Of a DNA stretch of 6,831 nucleotides, positions 1 to 5,444 are shown piece after piece; positions within the stretch are counted from its first letter, which is position 1, and each line of letters begins with the position of its first letter. The notes under the pieces are model-generated. The model was not told where the DNA came from. It saw only the letters and a program-made list of their open reading frames with translations, and ran no database searches. Source of the stretch: SSC3 sp035477015 (GTDB lineage: Bacteria; Actinomycetota; Actinomycetes; Propionibacteriales; Nocardioidaceae); the NCBI GenBank assembly GCA_035477015.1, contig DATILB010000111.1:1-6831 (forward strand), read 5' to 3'. The position numbers and the translations under genes were made by a program.

Positions 1-163
1 CCAGCGAACAAGCGTGTCGAGACCAACCGCCGCTGACACGGCTACTGAGCCACGGCGAGTTGGCTCCTACGTCACCAGTGGTCTCGGCACGGTCGCCGCC
101 TTCGGCGACGTCCCGGCTCGACCGGCGGGGTGAACCGCCCGGACACGCCGCTGCGCGGCAGCG
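1..163. other. Left-edge stretch without a supportable gene
   Basis: On the plus strand, frame 1 is open from the window edge to a TGA at 34-36 and would give the tail PANKRVETNRR. This could be the last eleven residues of a gene entering from the left, but it is far too short to assign. From 37 to 163 I see no ORF with a good start and ribosome binding site. The stretch holds three short GC-rich inverted repeats (92-109, 124-139, 147-159) and then the arr stop codon at 164-166. A plus-strand ORF running from 60 to 380 is mostly antisense to arr and is treated as a shadow. Confidence 0.5.
92..159. terminator. Cluster of three hairpins, possible U-less terminators
   Basis: GTCGCCG (92-98) and CGGCGAC (103-109) form a perfect 7-bp stem with a CCTT loop. 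GGCGG (124-128) pairs with CCGCC (135-139). GCCGC (147-151) pairs with GCGGC (155-159) and begins 4 nt past the arr stop. None is followed by a T-run on either strand, so these are not classical intrinsic terminators. Their position, just past the arr stop and just past the possible end of a gene from the left, suits transcription termination for both strands, but this is inference. Confidence 0.3.
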
Positions 164-586
164 TCACTCGTTGATCGCCTCGATGCCCTGTTCCTTCATC
201 TTCGCCACCTGGTCCCGCATGTGCTGGAGCACCTCGGGAGCGTGCCCCTCCCAGTCCAGGACCTCGTCGACGACGCGCAGTGGCTGCCGGGTGCGGTACG
301 ACCGCGTCGGGTTGCCCGGGAACTTCGTGTCCGTCAGGTTGGGATCGTTCTCGAAGGGCCCGGTGGGCTCGACGCGGTAGATCCGACCCCGCCCTTCGCC
401 GAGCGCGAGCTCTGCTCCCCAGGTGGCCGCGTCCAAGGTGGCGGTCAGGTAGACGAAGTTCGCCTCCGCGCCCTCGCCGAAGTTGGAGCTGTACCCGGGC
501 GACAGCACGTCTCCCACCTCGAGGTGAGCCTTGGTGCCGTGGAAGAAGGGTCCGGCGTCAAGGACCGGTGTCTCGTCGTTCTCCAT
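164..586 (-). CDS. arr: NAD(+)-rifampin ADP-ribosyltransferase (Arr)
   Basis: Predicted to move ADP-ribose from NAD+ onto the C23 hydroxyl of rifamycins, so that the drug no longer blocks RNA polymerase; the family is cytosolic and acts alone. The 140-residue length is normal for Arr. The family signature is intact: FFHGTKAHLEVGD (14-26), VYLTATLDAATWGAEL (45-60), GEGRGRIYRVEP (63-74), and DPNLTDTKFPGNPTRSYRTR (81-100). By alignment from memory with the Mycobacterium smegmatis enzyme, the active-site His19, Tyr49 and Asp84 correspond to H16, Y46 and D81 here, all present. The ATG at 586 has a purine-rich GAGGGGGA site just upstream. The gene is single and diverges from the TOPRIM gene. There is no sign of an integron or insertion sequence, so it looks like a resident chromosomal copy. 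The family call is very secure; actual resistance is inferred. Confidence 0.95.
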   Translation of the reverse strand: MENDETPVLDAGPFFHGTKAHLEVGDVLSPGYSSNFGEGAEANFVYLTATLDAATWGAELALGEGRGRIYRVEPTGPFENDPNLTDTKFPGNPTRSYRTRQPLRVVDEVLDWEGHAPEVLQHMRDQVAKMKEQGIEAINE

Positions 587-659
587 GCATCCCCCTCGAA
601 GTTATTCTCGAACCCGAGGCTACCCATCAGCCGCCGTAACCCGACCAGATGGAATCACC
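587..659. promoter_or_regulatory. Divergent arr / TOPRIM promoter region
   Basis: Both genes must be transcribed from within or just beside these 73 bp. For the plus strand, TATTCT at 603-608 is a fair -10 box, with a weak TTCTCC (579-584) 18 bp upstream as -35. For the minus strand, TAACTT (complement of 599-604) is a possible -10 without a good -35. The two -10 candidates overlap, so the promoters may compete. Two TCGAA repeats stand 12 bp apart at 596-600 and 608-612. All assignments are from consensus reading only. Confidence 0.3.
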
Positions 660-1238
660 ATGGATGTCGCTCATGCTCCCGAGCCCGTGGCCGTCGTGCT
701 CGTCGAAGGGGTCAGCGACCAGAACGCCCTCGAAGCGGCCGCCCTGGGCCGAGGTCGGGATCTCGAGGCGGAGCGCATCGCGATCGTGCCGATGGGCGGC
801 GCGCACGGGATCAGCCGTTACCTGACCAGGTTCGGGCCGCTGGGTGCGCAGGTCCGGGTGGCCGGCCTGTGTGACCTGCGTGAGGAGGAGGTGTTCCGGC
901 GCGCGTTGGTCGCAGCGGAAGTCGGCTCACCCCGCACCCGCGCCGACATGGAGCAGCTCGGCTTCTTCACGTGCGTCGACGACCTGGAGGACGAGCTGAT
1001 CCGCGCCCTAGGCGCCGAGGCGGTCGAGGAGGTCTTCGACGCGCAAGGTGATCTCGGGTCGTTCCGCTCGTTGCAGACGCAGCCCGCCTGGCGCGGCCGC
1101 AATCGCGAGGACCAGATGCGTCGGTTCCTGGGCAGCGGAGCTCGCCGCAAGGGACGCTACGCGCGGCTGCTCGTCGAGGCCGCGGTCGGTCGGGATGCTC
1201 TGCCACGCCCGCTCGACGAGCTGCTCAAGGCGATCTGA
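660..1238 (+). CDS. Stand-alone OLD-type TOPRIM domain protein
   Basis: A 192-residue protein that is essentially one TOPRIM domain of the kind found at the C-terminus of OLD-family nucleases, but without the ABC-type ATPase part. VAVVLVEGVSDQNALEAAAL (10-29) gives the conserved Glu (E16) and the following GxxD. VPMGGAHGISRYLTRFG (43-59) is the glycine-rich segment, and VAGLCDLREEE (67-77) gives acidic residues (D72, E75/E76) in place of the usual DxD. A second conserved block, GFFTCVDDLEDELIRALG (near 101-118), has the acidic cluster of this group. The family suggests metal-dependent phosphodiester chemistry on nucleic acid; the true substrate is unknown. I chose ATG 660 because the longer reading frame from 531 would overlap arr; a weak GGA lies 6 nt upstream of the ATG. 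NCBI-style names would be TOPRIM nucleotidyl transferase/hydrolase domain protein or ATP-dependent endonuclease. Confidence 0.85.
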   Translation: MDVAHAPEPVAVVLVEGVSDQNALEAAALGRGRDLEAERIAIVPMGGAHGISRYLTRFGPLGAQVRVAGLCDLREEEVFRRALVAAEVGSPRTRADMEQLGFFTCVDDLEDELIRALGAEAVEEVFDAQGDLGSFRSLQTQPAWRGRNREDQMRRFLGSGARRKGRYARLLVEAAVGRDALPRPLDELLKAI

Positions 1239-1242
1239 CTGC

Positions 1243-1665
1243 CTACCGCCGGACCTGGAAGCTCCGGCTCGCGACGACCTCGCCGTCGATCTCCACCCGC
1301 CACTGGTACGCCGCGCCAGCGGTCAACGCCATGCCCGGGCTGAGGTTGATGACCAGAGTCGTATCGATCGGCGTGCCCGGGATGATCCCCGCCGGTCGGC
1401 CCGCTTCGAAGCTCCCGTCGACGCGGACGGTGCCGCCCTGGTCGTTGATGGTCGCCGGATGACCGTCCTGGTCCACCAGCTCGAGCTCGACTTTGTGCCG
1501 GATGTTGGTCTGGTCCCACGGGACCTTCACCATCAGGACGAGGGCTGCCGGCGGTGTCGGAGTGCCGGTGACGGACCAGCCGAGGCCGAGCGCGTTGACC
1601 ATGCCGCTCTGGGCGTGGCTCTCGGCCGAGTTGGCGAGGAGCAGGGTTGCTTCCATGTCCAGCAT
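1243..1665 (-). CDS. DUF6941 family protein
   Basis: A 140-residue protein matching the pattern of the actinobacterial DUF6941 family, as I recall it. It opens with MEATLLLANSAES (4-16), followed by the near-invariant GLGWSVTGTP (27-36), VKVPWDQTN (46-54), LELVDQDG (61-68), EAGRPAGIIPGTPIDTTLVI (87-106) and AYQWRVEIDGEVV (119-131). Alternating hydrophobic segments suggest a compact beta-sandwich. There is no signal peptide, membrane segment or obvious catalytic motif, so function is unknown. The start at 1665 has an AGAGGG element about 12 nt upstream; ATG at 1656 (starting at M4) is an alternative. It begins 19 bp after the SNF2 stop, which supports co-transcription with that gene, and its 3' end faces the TOPRIM gene at a 4-bp gap. 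Confidence 0.85.
   Translation of the reverse strand: MLDMEATLLLANSAESHAQSGMVNALGLGWSVTGTPTPPAALVLMVKVPWDQTNIRHKVELELVDQDGHPATINDQGGTVRVDGSFEAGRPAGIIPGTPIDTTLVINLSPGMALTAGAAYQWRVEIDGEVVASRSFQVRR
1248..1268 (+). terminator. Hairpin past the TOPRIM stop
   Basis: GCCGGA (1248-1253) and TCCGGC (1263-1268) can form a 6-bp stem with a 9-nt loop, starting 10 nt after the TOPRIM stop codon. It lies inside the end of the DUF6941 coding region and has no T-run after it. It is a possible weak terminator for the plus-strand transcript, or simply coding sequence with chance complementarity. Confidence 0.2.
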
Positions 1666-1684
1666 GAAAGCACAGCGCCCTCTG

Positions 1685-3808
1685 CTACGCGCCGTTCTCC
1701 AGTGCGCCGGTCAGGATCGCGATCAGTGCCTCGACCTGGACGTCGGCCGACGAGGTCTCGTCCTCACCCGCCCCGTCCAACGCCCGAGCGGCGAGTCCGG
1801 CCTTGCTGTCGATCAGCTCGGCGATCTTCGCGTCGATGGTCTGCGCGGCGATGATCCGCCAGGCGGTGACGGGCTCGAGCTGTCCGATGCGGTGCACCCG
1901 GTCGATGGCCTGGGTCTGCTCGGCGTTCGTCCAGGAGAGCTCCGCGAGTACGACGTTCGAGGAGACCTGGAGGTTGATGCCGACGCCGGCGGCCGTCAGT
2001 GAGCAGACGATGATCGCGACCTCAGGGTCGTTGACGAAGGCGTCGATCTCCTTCTGCCGGTTCTTCGAGGTCTGGTCACCGCGGATCGAGGAGTAGCGGA
2101 TGTCCCGCTTCGCGAAGAGCTCCTCTGCGGCATCCATCACGTCGATGTGCTTGGCGAAGAAGACGACCTTCCCGGCGCTGCGCGCCAGCTGGGCGGCGTA
2201 GTCGGCCGCAAGCTCTGCCTTGGCCTGGCCGATCTTGCGCACCATCGTGAAGACGTTGTCGCCAGTCTTCGTGTCGGAGCCCTCGGCCACCTCGCGCTCG
2301 GCCACCCGGCGTACAAGTGCGTGGTCGATGCCCTCGATGTCGGAGCCGGTACGACGGTGCTCGAGCGCAGCCTGGTAGCGACCGACTAGGCGCTTGGCGA
2401 GCTGGGTCTCGGCGTCTCTGATCGAGCGACCGACGGAACCCTCGAGCTCGACGGGGAGGTCGGCGACGCGGCGGGCGGGGATGTCCGCGGCAACGTCGAC
2501 CTTGCGACGACGGACGATGCCGAGGTCGACGACGGCCTGCCGAGCCTTGGGGTAGAACGCGTGGTCCGCGGGTGTCATGTCGGTCTGCTCGAGCGCGGCC
2601 ATCAGAGCCCGACCGGGCTTGCGCTCCTCGATCCAGCCGAGGAACTGCCAGATCGCCCGGAAGTCCTCGATGTCGTTGATCAGCGGAGTGCCCGTGAGCG
2701 CCATCAGCAGGGGCCGCGCTACTCGGCCGCGGATCCGCTCGGAGACCTCGATGACGTGCTGGGACCGCTGCGACTTCTTGTTCTTGATGTAGTGCGCCTC
2801 GTCGACCACCATGCCGCGGAAGCCGTGGTCGCCGATCCAGTCGACGTGCCGGTCCAGCACCTCGTAGTTGACCACCACGATGTCGGCGAAACCGTCGATC
2901 GTCTCGCCATCACCGTGGATCACGGTGACGGTCTTGCTCGGGGTCCACTGCGCGGCCTCGCGCGCCCAGTTGGTCTTGACGACGTTGGGGACGACGCACA
3001 GCAGCGGATAGGCGTTCGCGACCTGTGCTGCGAGCAGCGCTTGCGCGGTCTTTCCGAGTCCGGGCTCGTCGGCGAGGAGGAACGTGCGGTGGCCGGCGGA
3101 TGCGGCGGCCAGCACCTTGGACTGGTGGGGCATGAGGTCCAGGCCCTTGGGCAGCTTCGTCACCCGGGGCTCGGGCAGCTCCATGCACGCCGTGGCGCCC
3201 GGAGCGGGGTGCTCGAAGGAGTTGAGCAAAGGCCCGATCAGCTCCCAGCCGACCAGGCGACCGACCGGCTTGGGCGGAGCGACCTGTGAGAAGTCGGGAG
3301 CCAGGAACGGGTTGGCGAGCTGGGCCGCGATCACGGACTGCGGGACCTTGCGCTCGGCGCGGGGGGCCGCTGCAGCCGCGGGGCTGGCGACCTCCTTCTC
3401 GGGCGCAAGCTCGAGGCCTGCGGCGAGCTGCATCTCGCGCTTGAGCCGCCGCGTGGACTCGGTGACCTCGGCGTTGTCCTCGAGCAGGGAGAACAACGAG
3501 GGCTGCCTCGCCGCAGTGTGGGCCAGGATCGTGGCCACCCCGTCGAGTCGTTTGAGCAGGTTCTCCCGCTGTGCCTCGGTGGCCGACGAGTCGCCCAGGA
3601 TGCGGGCGCGCTCCTCGCGGGCGAGCAGTGCCACGGCCTGGAACCGGGAGTGCTGACCCTGGGTCATCTGCCCCCGTTGGACCGCGGTCTCGATCTCCCG
3701 GACGGCCTTCGCCAGGACGGGGATCACCCCGTCGTTGTCCTGGGTTCGGGCAGGACGACGACGAGCAGGTCGGCTGTCGCCGGACCGTTGCTCACGCTTT
3801 TGCGCCAA
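1685..3808 (-). CDS. SNF2-family DEAD/DEAH-box helicase/translocase
   Basis: A 707-residue superfamily 2 ATPase of the SNF2 type, expected to move along double-stranded DNA and remodel DNA-protein complexes rather than unwind DNA. An N-terminal region of about 220 residues, basic at first with an Ala/Pro-rich linker near 140-156, precedes the motor. The motor shows MPHQ (226-229), Walker A DEPGLGKT (247-254), DEAH box (336-339), LTGTPLIND (371-379), SLTAAGVGINLQ (603-614) and the arginine-finger motif QAIDRVHRIGQ (633-643). All key residues are present, so it should be active. The first available start in the frame is TTG at 3808, with AGGAAGAGAG ending 6 nt upstream; a GTG at codon 28 is the alternative. 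DUF6941 follows 19 bp after the stop. No nuclease, methylase or HIRAN domain is seen. The specific role is unknown; repair, restart of replication or phage defence are all open. Confidence 0.93.
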   Translation of the reverse strand: MAQKREQRSGDSRPARRRPARTQDNDGVIPVLAKAVREIETAVQRGQMTQGQHSRFQAVALLAREERARILGDSSATEAQRENLLKRLDGVATILAHTAARQPSLFSLLEDNAEVTESTRRLKREMQLAAGLELAPEKEVASPAAAAAPRAERKVPQSVIAAQLANPFLAPDFSQVAPPKPVGRLVGWELIGPLLNSFEHPAPGATACMELPEPRVTKLPKGLDLMPHQSKVLAAASAGHRTFLLADEPGLGKTAQALLAAQVANAYPLLCVVPNVVKTNWAREAAQWTPSKTVTVIHGDGETIDGFADIVVVNYEVLDRHVDWIGDHGFRGMVVDEAHYIKNKKSQRSQHVIEVSERIRGRVARPLLMALTGTPLINDIEDFRAIWQFLGWIEERKPGRALMAALEQTDMTPADHAFYPKARQAVVDLGIVRRRKVDVAADIPARRVADLPVELEGSVGRSIRDAETQLAKRLVGRYQAALEHRRTGSDIEGIDHALVRRVAEREVAEGSDTKTGDNVFTMVRKIGQAKAELAADYAAQLARSAGKVVFFAKHIDVMDAAEELFAKRDIRYSSIRGDQTSKNRQKEIDAFVNDPEVAIIVCSLTAAGVGINLQVSSNVVLAELSWTNAEQTQAIDRVHRIGQLEPVTAWRIIAAQTIDAKIAELIDSKAGLAARALDGAGEDETSSADVQVEALIAILTGALENGA

Positions 3809-3814
3809 CCAACG

Positions 3815-3824
3815 CTCTCTTCCT
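3815..3824 (-). promoter_or_regulatory. Ribosome binding site supporting the TTG start
   Basis: Reading the minus strand, AGGAAGAGAG lies 6 nt before the TTG at 3808. No ATG or GTG occurs upstream in this frame before a stop, so this purine run is what supports the rare TTG start of the SNF2 gene. Confidence 0.55.
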
Positions 3825-3843
3825 CGTGCGCGTGCTTCGCAGC

Positions 3844-3861
3844 AGGCGAGCGGACTCGCCT
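3844..3861 (-). other. Perfect hairpin in the SNF2 leader
   Basis: AGGCGAG (3844-3850) and CTCGCCT (3855-3861) form a perfect 7-bp stem closed by a 4-nt loop. It lies 35 to 53 nt upstream of the SNF2 TTG start. If the SNF2 promoter is further upstream, this folds in the mRNA leader. No T-run follows it in the direction of SNF2 transcription. Confidence 0.4.
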
Positions 3862-4010
3862 CCGTGCCCCGTCCGTCGGTCGACAGGTGTGATACCGACG
3901 GTCCAGCTCCTGGTACTAGAAGCTGTGCTGCGCTTGGGCCTCATCGGGCCCTGTGGCGAACGCCGCGCATTGCCGGGGCTGGGACCAGTGTACGAGATCG
4001 ACGCGTCCAG

Positions 4011-4025
4011 CGGTGCAGTGCACCG
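4011..4025. promoter_or_regulatory. Perfect 15-bp palindrome, candidate operator
   Basis: CGGTGCA (4011-4017) and TGCACCG (4019-4025) are exact reverse complements around one G. The centre, 4018, is about 48 bp upstream of the inferred transcript start at 4066. That is just upstream of where a -35 box would sit, a usual place for an activator site. The gene's own -35 is poor, which fits activation. The binding protein is unknown, and no regulator gene lies in the window. Confidence 0.45.
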
Positions 4026-4053
4026 AACATCCCATTTTGTCGGTGTGGCGGTC

Positions 4054-4066
4054 TAGCCTACGGCGA
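4054..4066 (+). promoter_or_regulatory. -10 box set for a leaderless transcript
   Basis: TAGCCT at 4054-4059 fits the actinobacterial TANNNT -10 pattern and is followed by exactly 6 nt before the ATG at 4066, so transcription should begin at or next to the start codon. No ribosome binding site is visible upstream of the ATG, which supports a leaderless mRNA. No good -35 is seen at 16-19 bp spacing. Confidence 0.6.
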
Positions 4067-5001
4067 TGGACGTCATCGACTGGCTGCTCGGAGGCGACCC
4101 CGCCCTCCGGTGGCAGGCACTACGTGATCTGACCGGGGCGTCGTCCGACGAGGTCGCTGCCGAGCGGGCCCGGGTCGAGCACGAGGGGTGGGGTGCACGC
4201 CTCCTCGCGGTCGAGGATCCGGACGGCCTCTGGGCCGGAGGTGCTTACGTCCCGGGCGGCTACACCGGCGGCGAGCCCGGCCAGCCGTGGACGGCCACCC
4301 TGCACACGCTCCAGACCCTGCGGATCCTCGGGCTGGACCCGGCGTCGGAGGCTGCTCGCCGGGCGGTCCGGCTCGTCGCCGAGCACGGCCGATGGGAGCA
4401 CGCGGGTCAGCGCTACTTCGACGGTGAGGTCGAGCCGTGCATCAACGGCCGCATCCTCGAGACCGGCGGCTACTTCGGCGTGGACGTCGAAGGGATCGCC
4501 CAGCGGGTGCTGGGTGAACGGCTGGCGGACGGCGGCTGGAACTGCGAGGTCGAGAACGGCTCGGTGCGCTCGTCCTTCGACACGACGATCAACGTGCTCG
4601 AAGGTCTGCTCCAGTACGAACGCTCCATCGGCGGGTCCGACGACGTGCGGGTGGCTCTCCGCAGCGGGGAGGAGTTCCTCCTCGAGAGAGGGCTCTTCCG
4701 ACGCAAGAGCACCGGCGAGGTCGCGGCTCCGGCGTACCTCGACTTCGCATTTCCCTACTACTGGCACTACGACGTGCTGCGCGCCTTGGACTACTTCCGG
4801 CGTGCGGGCGGCGACCCGGATCCGCGGATGCACGAAGCCGCCGAGCTCGTGCGGAACAAGCGACAGCCGGACGGCCGTTGGTTGCTCGATCGGATCCATC
4901 CGGGCCGCGTCCACTTCGACCTCGAGGACCTGGGTGCGCCCAGTCGATGGAACACCCTGCGCGCGATGCGTGTTTTGGACTGGTTCGACCGGTCTGACTA
5001 G
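4066..5001 (+). CDS. Squalene-cyclase-like alpha/alpha-toroid protein
   Basis: A 311-residue soluble protein that looks like one alpha/alpha toroid of the terpenoid cyclase/protein prenyltransferase superfamily. Repeats resembling QW motifs occur at DPDGLWAGGAY (51-61), LADGGWNCEVENG (153-165) and RQPDGRWLLD (266-275), separated by helices such as TLHTLQTLRILGLD (78-91), SSFDTTINVLEGLLQYE (169-185), YYWHYDVLRALDYF (231-244) and SRWNTLRAMRVLDW (293-306). It is about half the length of a squalene-hopene cyclase. I find no DxDD acid motif, and no other isoprenoid genes are nearby, so cyclase activity should not be assumed. Genome annotations often call such proteins squalene cyclase; the real substrate is unknown. 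A sugar- or lipid-related toroid, or a non-catalytic one, is also possible. It is a single gene with its own leaderless-type promoter. Confidence 0.75.
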   Translation: MDVIDWLLGGDPALRWQALRDLTGASSDEVAAERARVEHEGWGARLLAVEDPDGLWAGGAYVPGGYTGGEPGQPWTATLHTLQTLRILGLDPASEAARRAVRLVAEHGRWEHAGQRYFDGEVEPCINGRILETGGYFGVDVEGIAQRVLGERLADGGWNCEVENGSVRSSFDTTINVLEGLLQYERSIGGSDDVRVALRSGEEFLLERGLFRRKSTGEVAAPAYLDFAFPYYWHYDVLRALDYFRRAGGDPDPRMHEAAELVRNKRQPDGRWLLDRIHPGRVHFDLEDLGAPSRWNTLRAMRVLDWFDRSD

Positions 5002-5008
5002 ACCGTTT
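4990..5008 (+). terminator. Stem-loop over the toroid gene stop, weak intrinsic terminator
   Basis: CGGTCT (4990-4995) and AGACCG (5000-5005) form a perfect 6-bp stem with a 4-nt loop GACT, followed by TTT (5006-5008). The TAG stop codon (4999-5001) lies inside the hairpin. The T-run is short, so efficiency is uncertain. Confidence 0.45.
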
Positions 5009-5051
5009 CGGCTATTGCTGTAGTGCCCAACCACGTCGGAGGCTGGGGCCA

Positions 5052-5066
5052 AGCGCTATCGGCGCT
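5052..5066. other. Short hairpin upstream of the secreted-protein gene
   Basis: AGCGC (5052-5056) pairs with GCGCT (5062-5066), and with one bulged A the stem can extend by two G-C pairs. It lies in the 120-bp gap between the toroid gene and the small secreted gene. It could be part of a leader or terminator. I could not assign a convincing promoter for the next gene in this gap. Confidence 0.2.
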
Positions 5067-5110
5067 GGTGGGGTAACTGAGGGGGCGACCCTGCGTTCGT
5101 GTGAGCCATT

Positions 5111-5115
5111 AGGAG
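5111..5115 (+). promoter_or_regulatory. Strong ribosome binding site choosing the GTG start
   Basis: AGGAG sits 6 nt before GTG 5122. It is the clearest Shine-Dalgarno among the plus-strand genes here and contrasts with the leaderless genes on either side. Confidence 0.7.
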
Positions 5116-5121
5116 CATGCC

Positions 5122-5418
5122 GTGAACGCATACAAATCCCGGATCGTGGTCGCGGTGGGGGCCGCTGCTGCCGGTCTCTGCCTGGTCTTCATCCCGACGG
5201 CGTCGTCTGGTGGCCAGGCGCCGTTCGTCCATGAACACCGGCACTTCATCGAGTCCCCTAACGGGACGAGAATCCCGATCGGTCCGCAGGTCTGCGGCAG
5301 GCCTGGGTTGCAGACCGCCTTCAACCAGTTCCACGCCAACATCCACGTCGGCCAGGTAGGACTTGTCGCGATGAACCACGCGCACAACCCGGTCGCCATC
5401 AAGGCTGGTCCCTGCTGA
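5122..5418 (+). CDS. Small His-rich secreted protein, unknown family
   Basis: A 98-residue protein that I do not recognise. A basic N-terminus (K5, R7) and a hydrophobic stretch from I8 to I24 make a typical Sec signal peptide, with likely cleavage between residues 27 and 33. The mature part of about 65-70 residues has seven histidines: H37, H39 and H41 in alternation (HEHRH), H71 and H75, and H86 and H88. It has only two cysteines, C58 and the C-terminal C98, which could form one disulfide. The His pairs suggest metal binding, but no known site is recognised. The GTG start at 5122 is decided by a clear AGGAG (5111-5115) 6 nt upstream; the nearby ATG at 5117 hits TGA at once. A lipoprotein gene follows 43 bp later but has its own promoter. 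Confidence 0.75.
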   Translation: MNAYKSRIVVAVGAAAAGLCLVFIPTASSGGQAPFVHEHRHFIESPNGTRIPIGPQVCGRPGLQTAFNQFHANIHVGQVGLVAMNHAHNPVAIKAGPC

Positions 5419-5422
5419 CCAT

Positions 5423-5444
5423 CCGCTGACAGTCGACTCAGCGG
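5423..5444. promoter_or_regulatory. Inverted repeat over the lipoprotein gene -35 box
   Basis: CCGCTGA (5423-5429) and TCAGCGG (5438-5444) are perfect 7-bp arms around an 8-nt centre that contains the palindrome GTCGAC (5432-5437). It begins 5 nt after the stop of the small secreted gene and covers the -35 box at 5426-5431. It may be a repressor operator for the lipoprotein gene, or an RNA hairpin ending the upstream transcript; no T-run follows. Confidence 0.4.

Larger units (their letters stand above)
3809..4065. promoter_or_regulatory. Divergent intergenic region between SNF2 and the toroid gene
   Basis: This 257-bp gap must hold the promoters of the SNF2 gene (minus) and the toroid gene (plus). 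No gene is supported in it. For the minus strand, TACACT (complement of AGTGTA near 3987-3992) fits the TANNNT -10 pattern, but I find no good -35 for it. A GGGCC (3936-3940) / GGCCC (3947-3951) stem is also present. The plus-strand side holds the palindrome and -10 box listed separately. Confidence 0.5.

Noticed and set aside
1..36. Tail of an OmpA-like gene (ANKRVE similar to KNRRVE)
   Set aside because: Eleven residues cannot support a family call, and the resemblance may be chance.
596..613. LexA (SOS) box between arr and the TOPRIM gene
   Set aside because: Only TCGAAC (608-613) is present; the matching right half GTTCGA at 4-bp spacing is missing.
531..659. Upstream extension of the TOPRIM gene to 531
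   Set aside because: The extra 43 codons overlap the start of arr and the shared promoter gap, and do not resemble the family; ATG 660 gives the expected N-terminus.
2561..3289. 242-codon open frame on the plus strand
   Set aside because: It is antisense to the SNF2 motor domain, whose motifs are unmistakable; the translation is a typical Asp/Val/Leu/Arg-rich shadow.
660..3808. Anti-phage defence island built from TOPRIM, DUF6941 and SNF2
   Set aside because: The TOPRIM gene is convergent rather than co-directed with SNF2, and there is no methylase, nuclease, PLD domain or other core gene of DISARM, BREX, Gabija or similar systems. The idea stays open only as a guess.
4120..5052. 310-codon open frame on the minus strand
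   Set aside because: It is wholly antisense to the toroid gene and arises from high-GC codon bias; its translation shows no family motif, while the plus-strand frame has clear repeats and a promoter.
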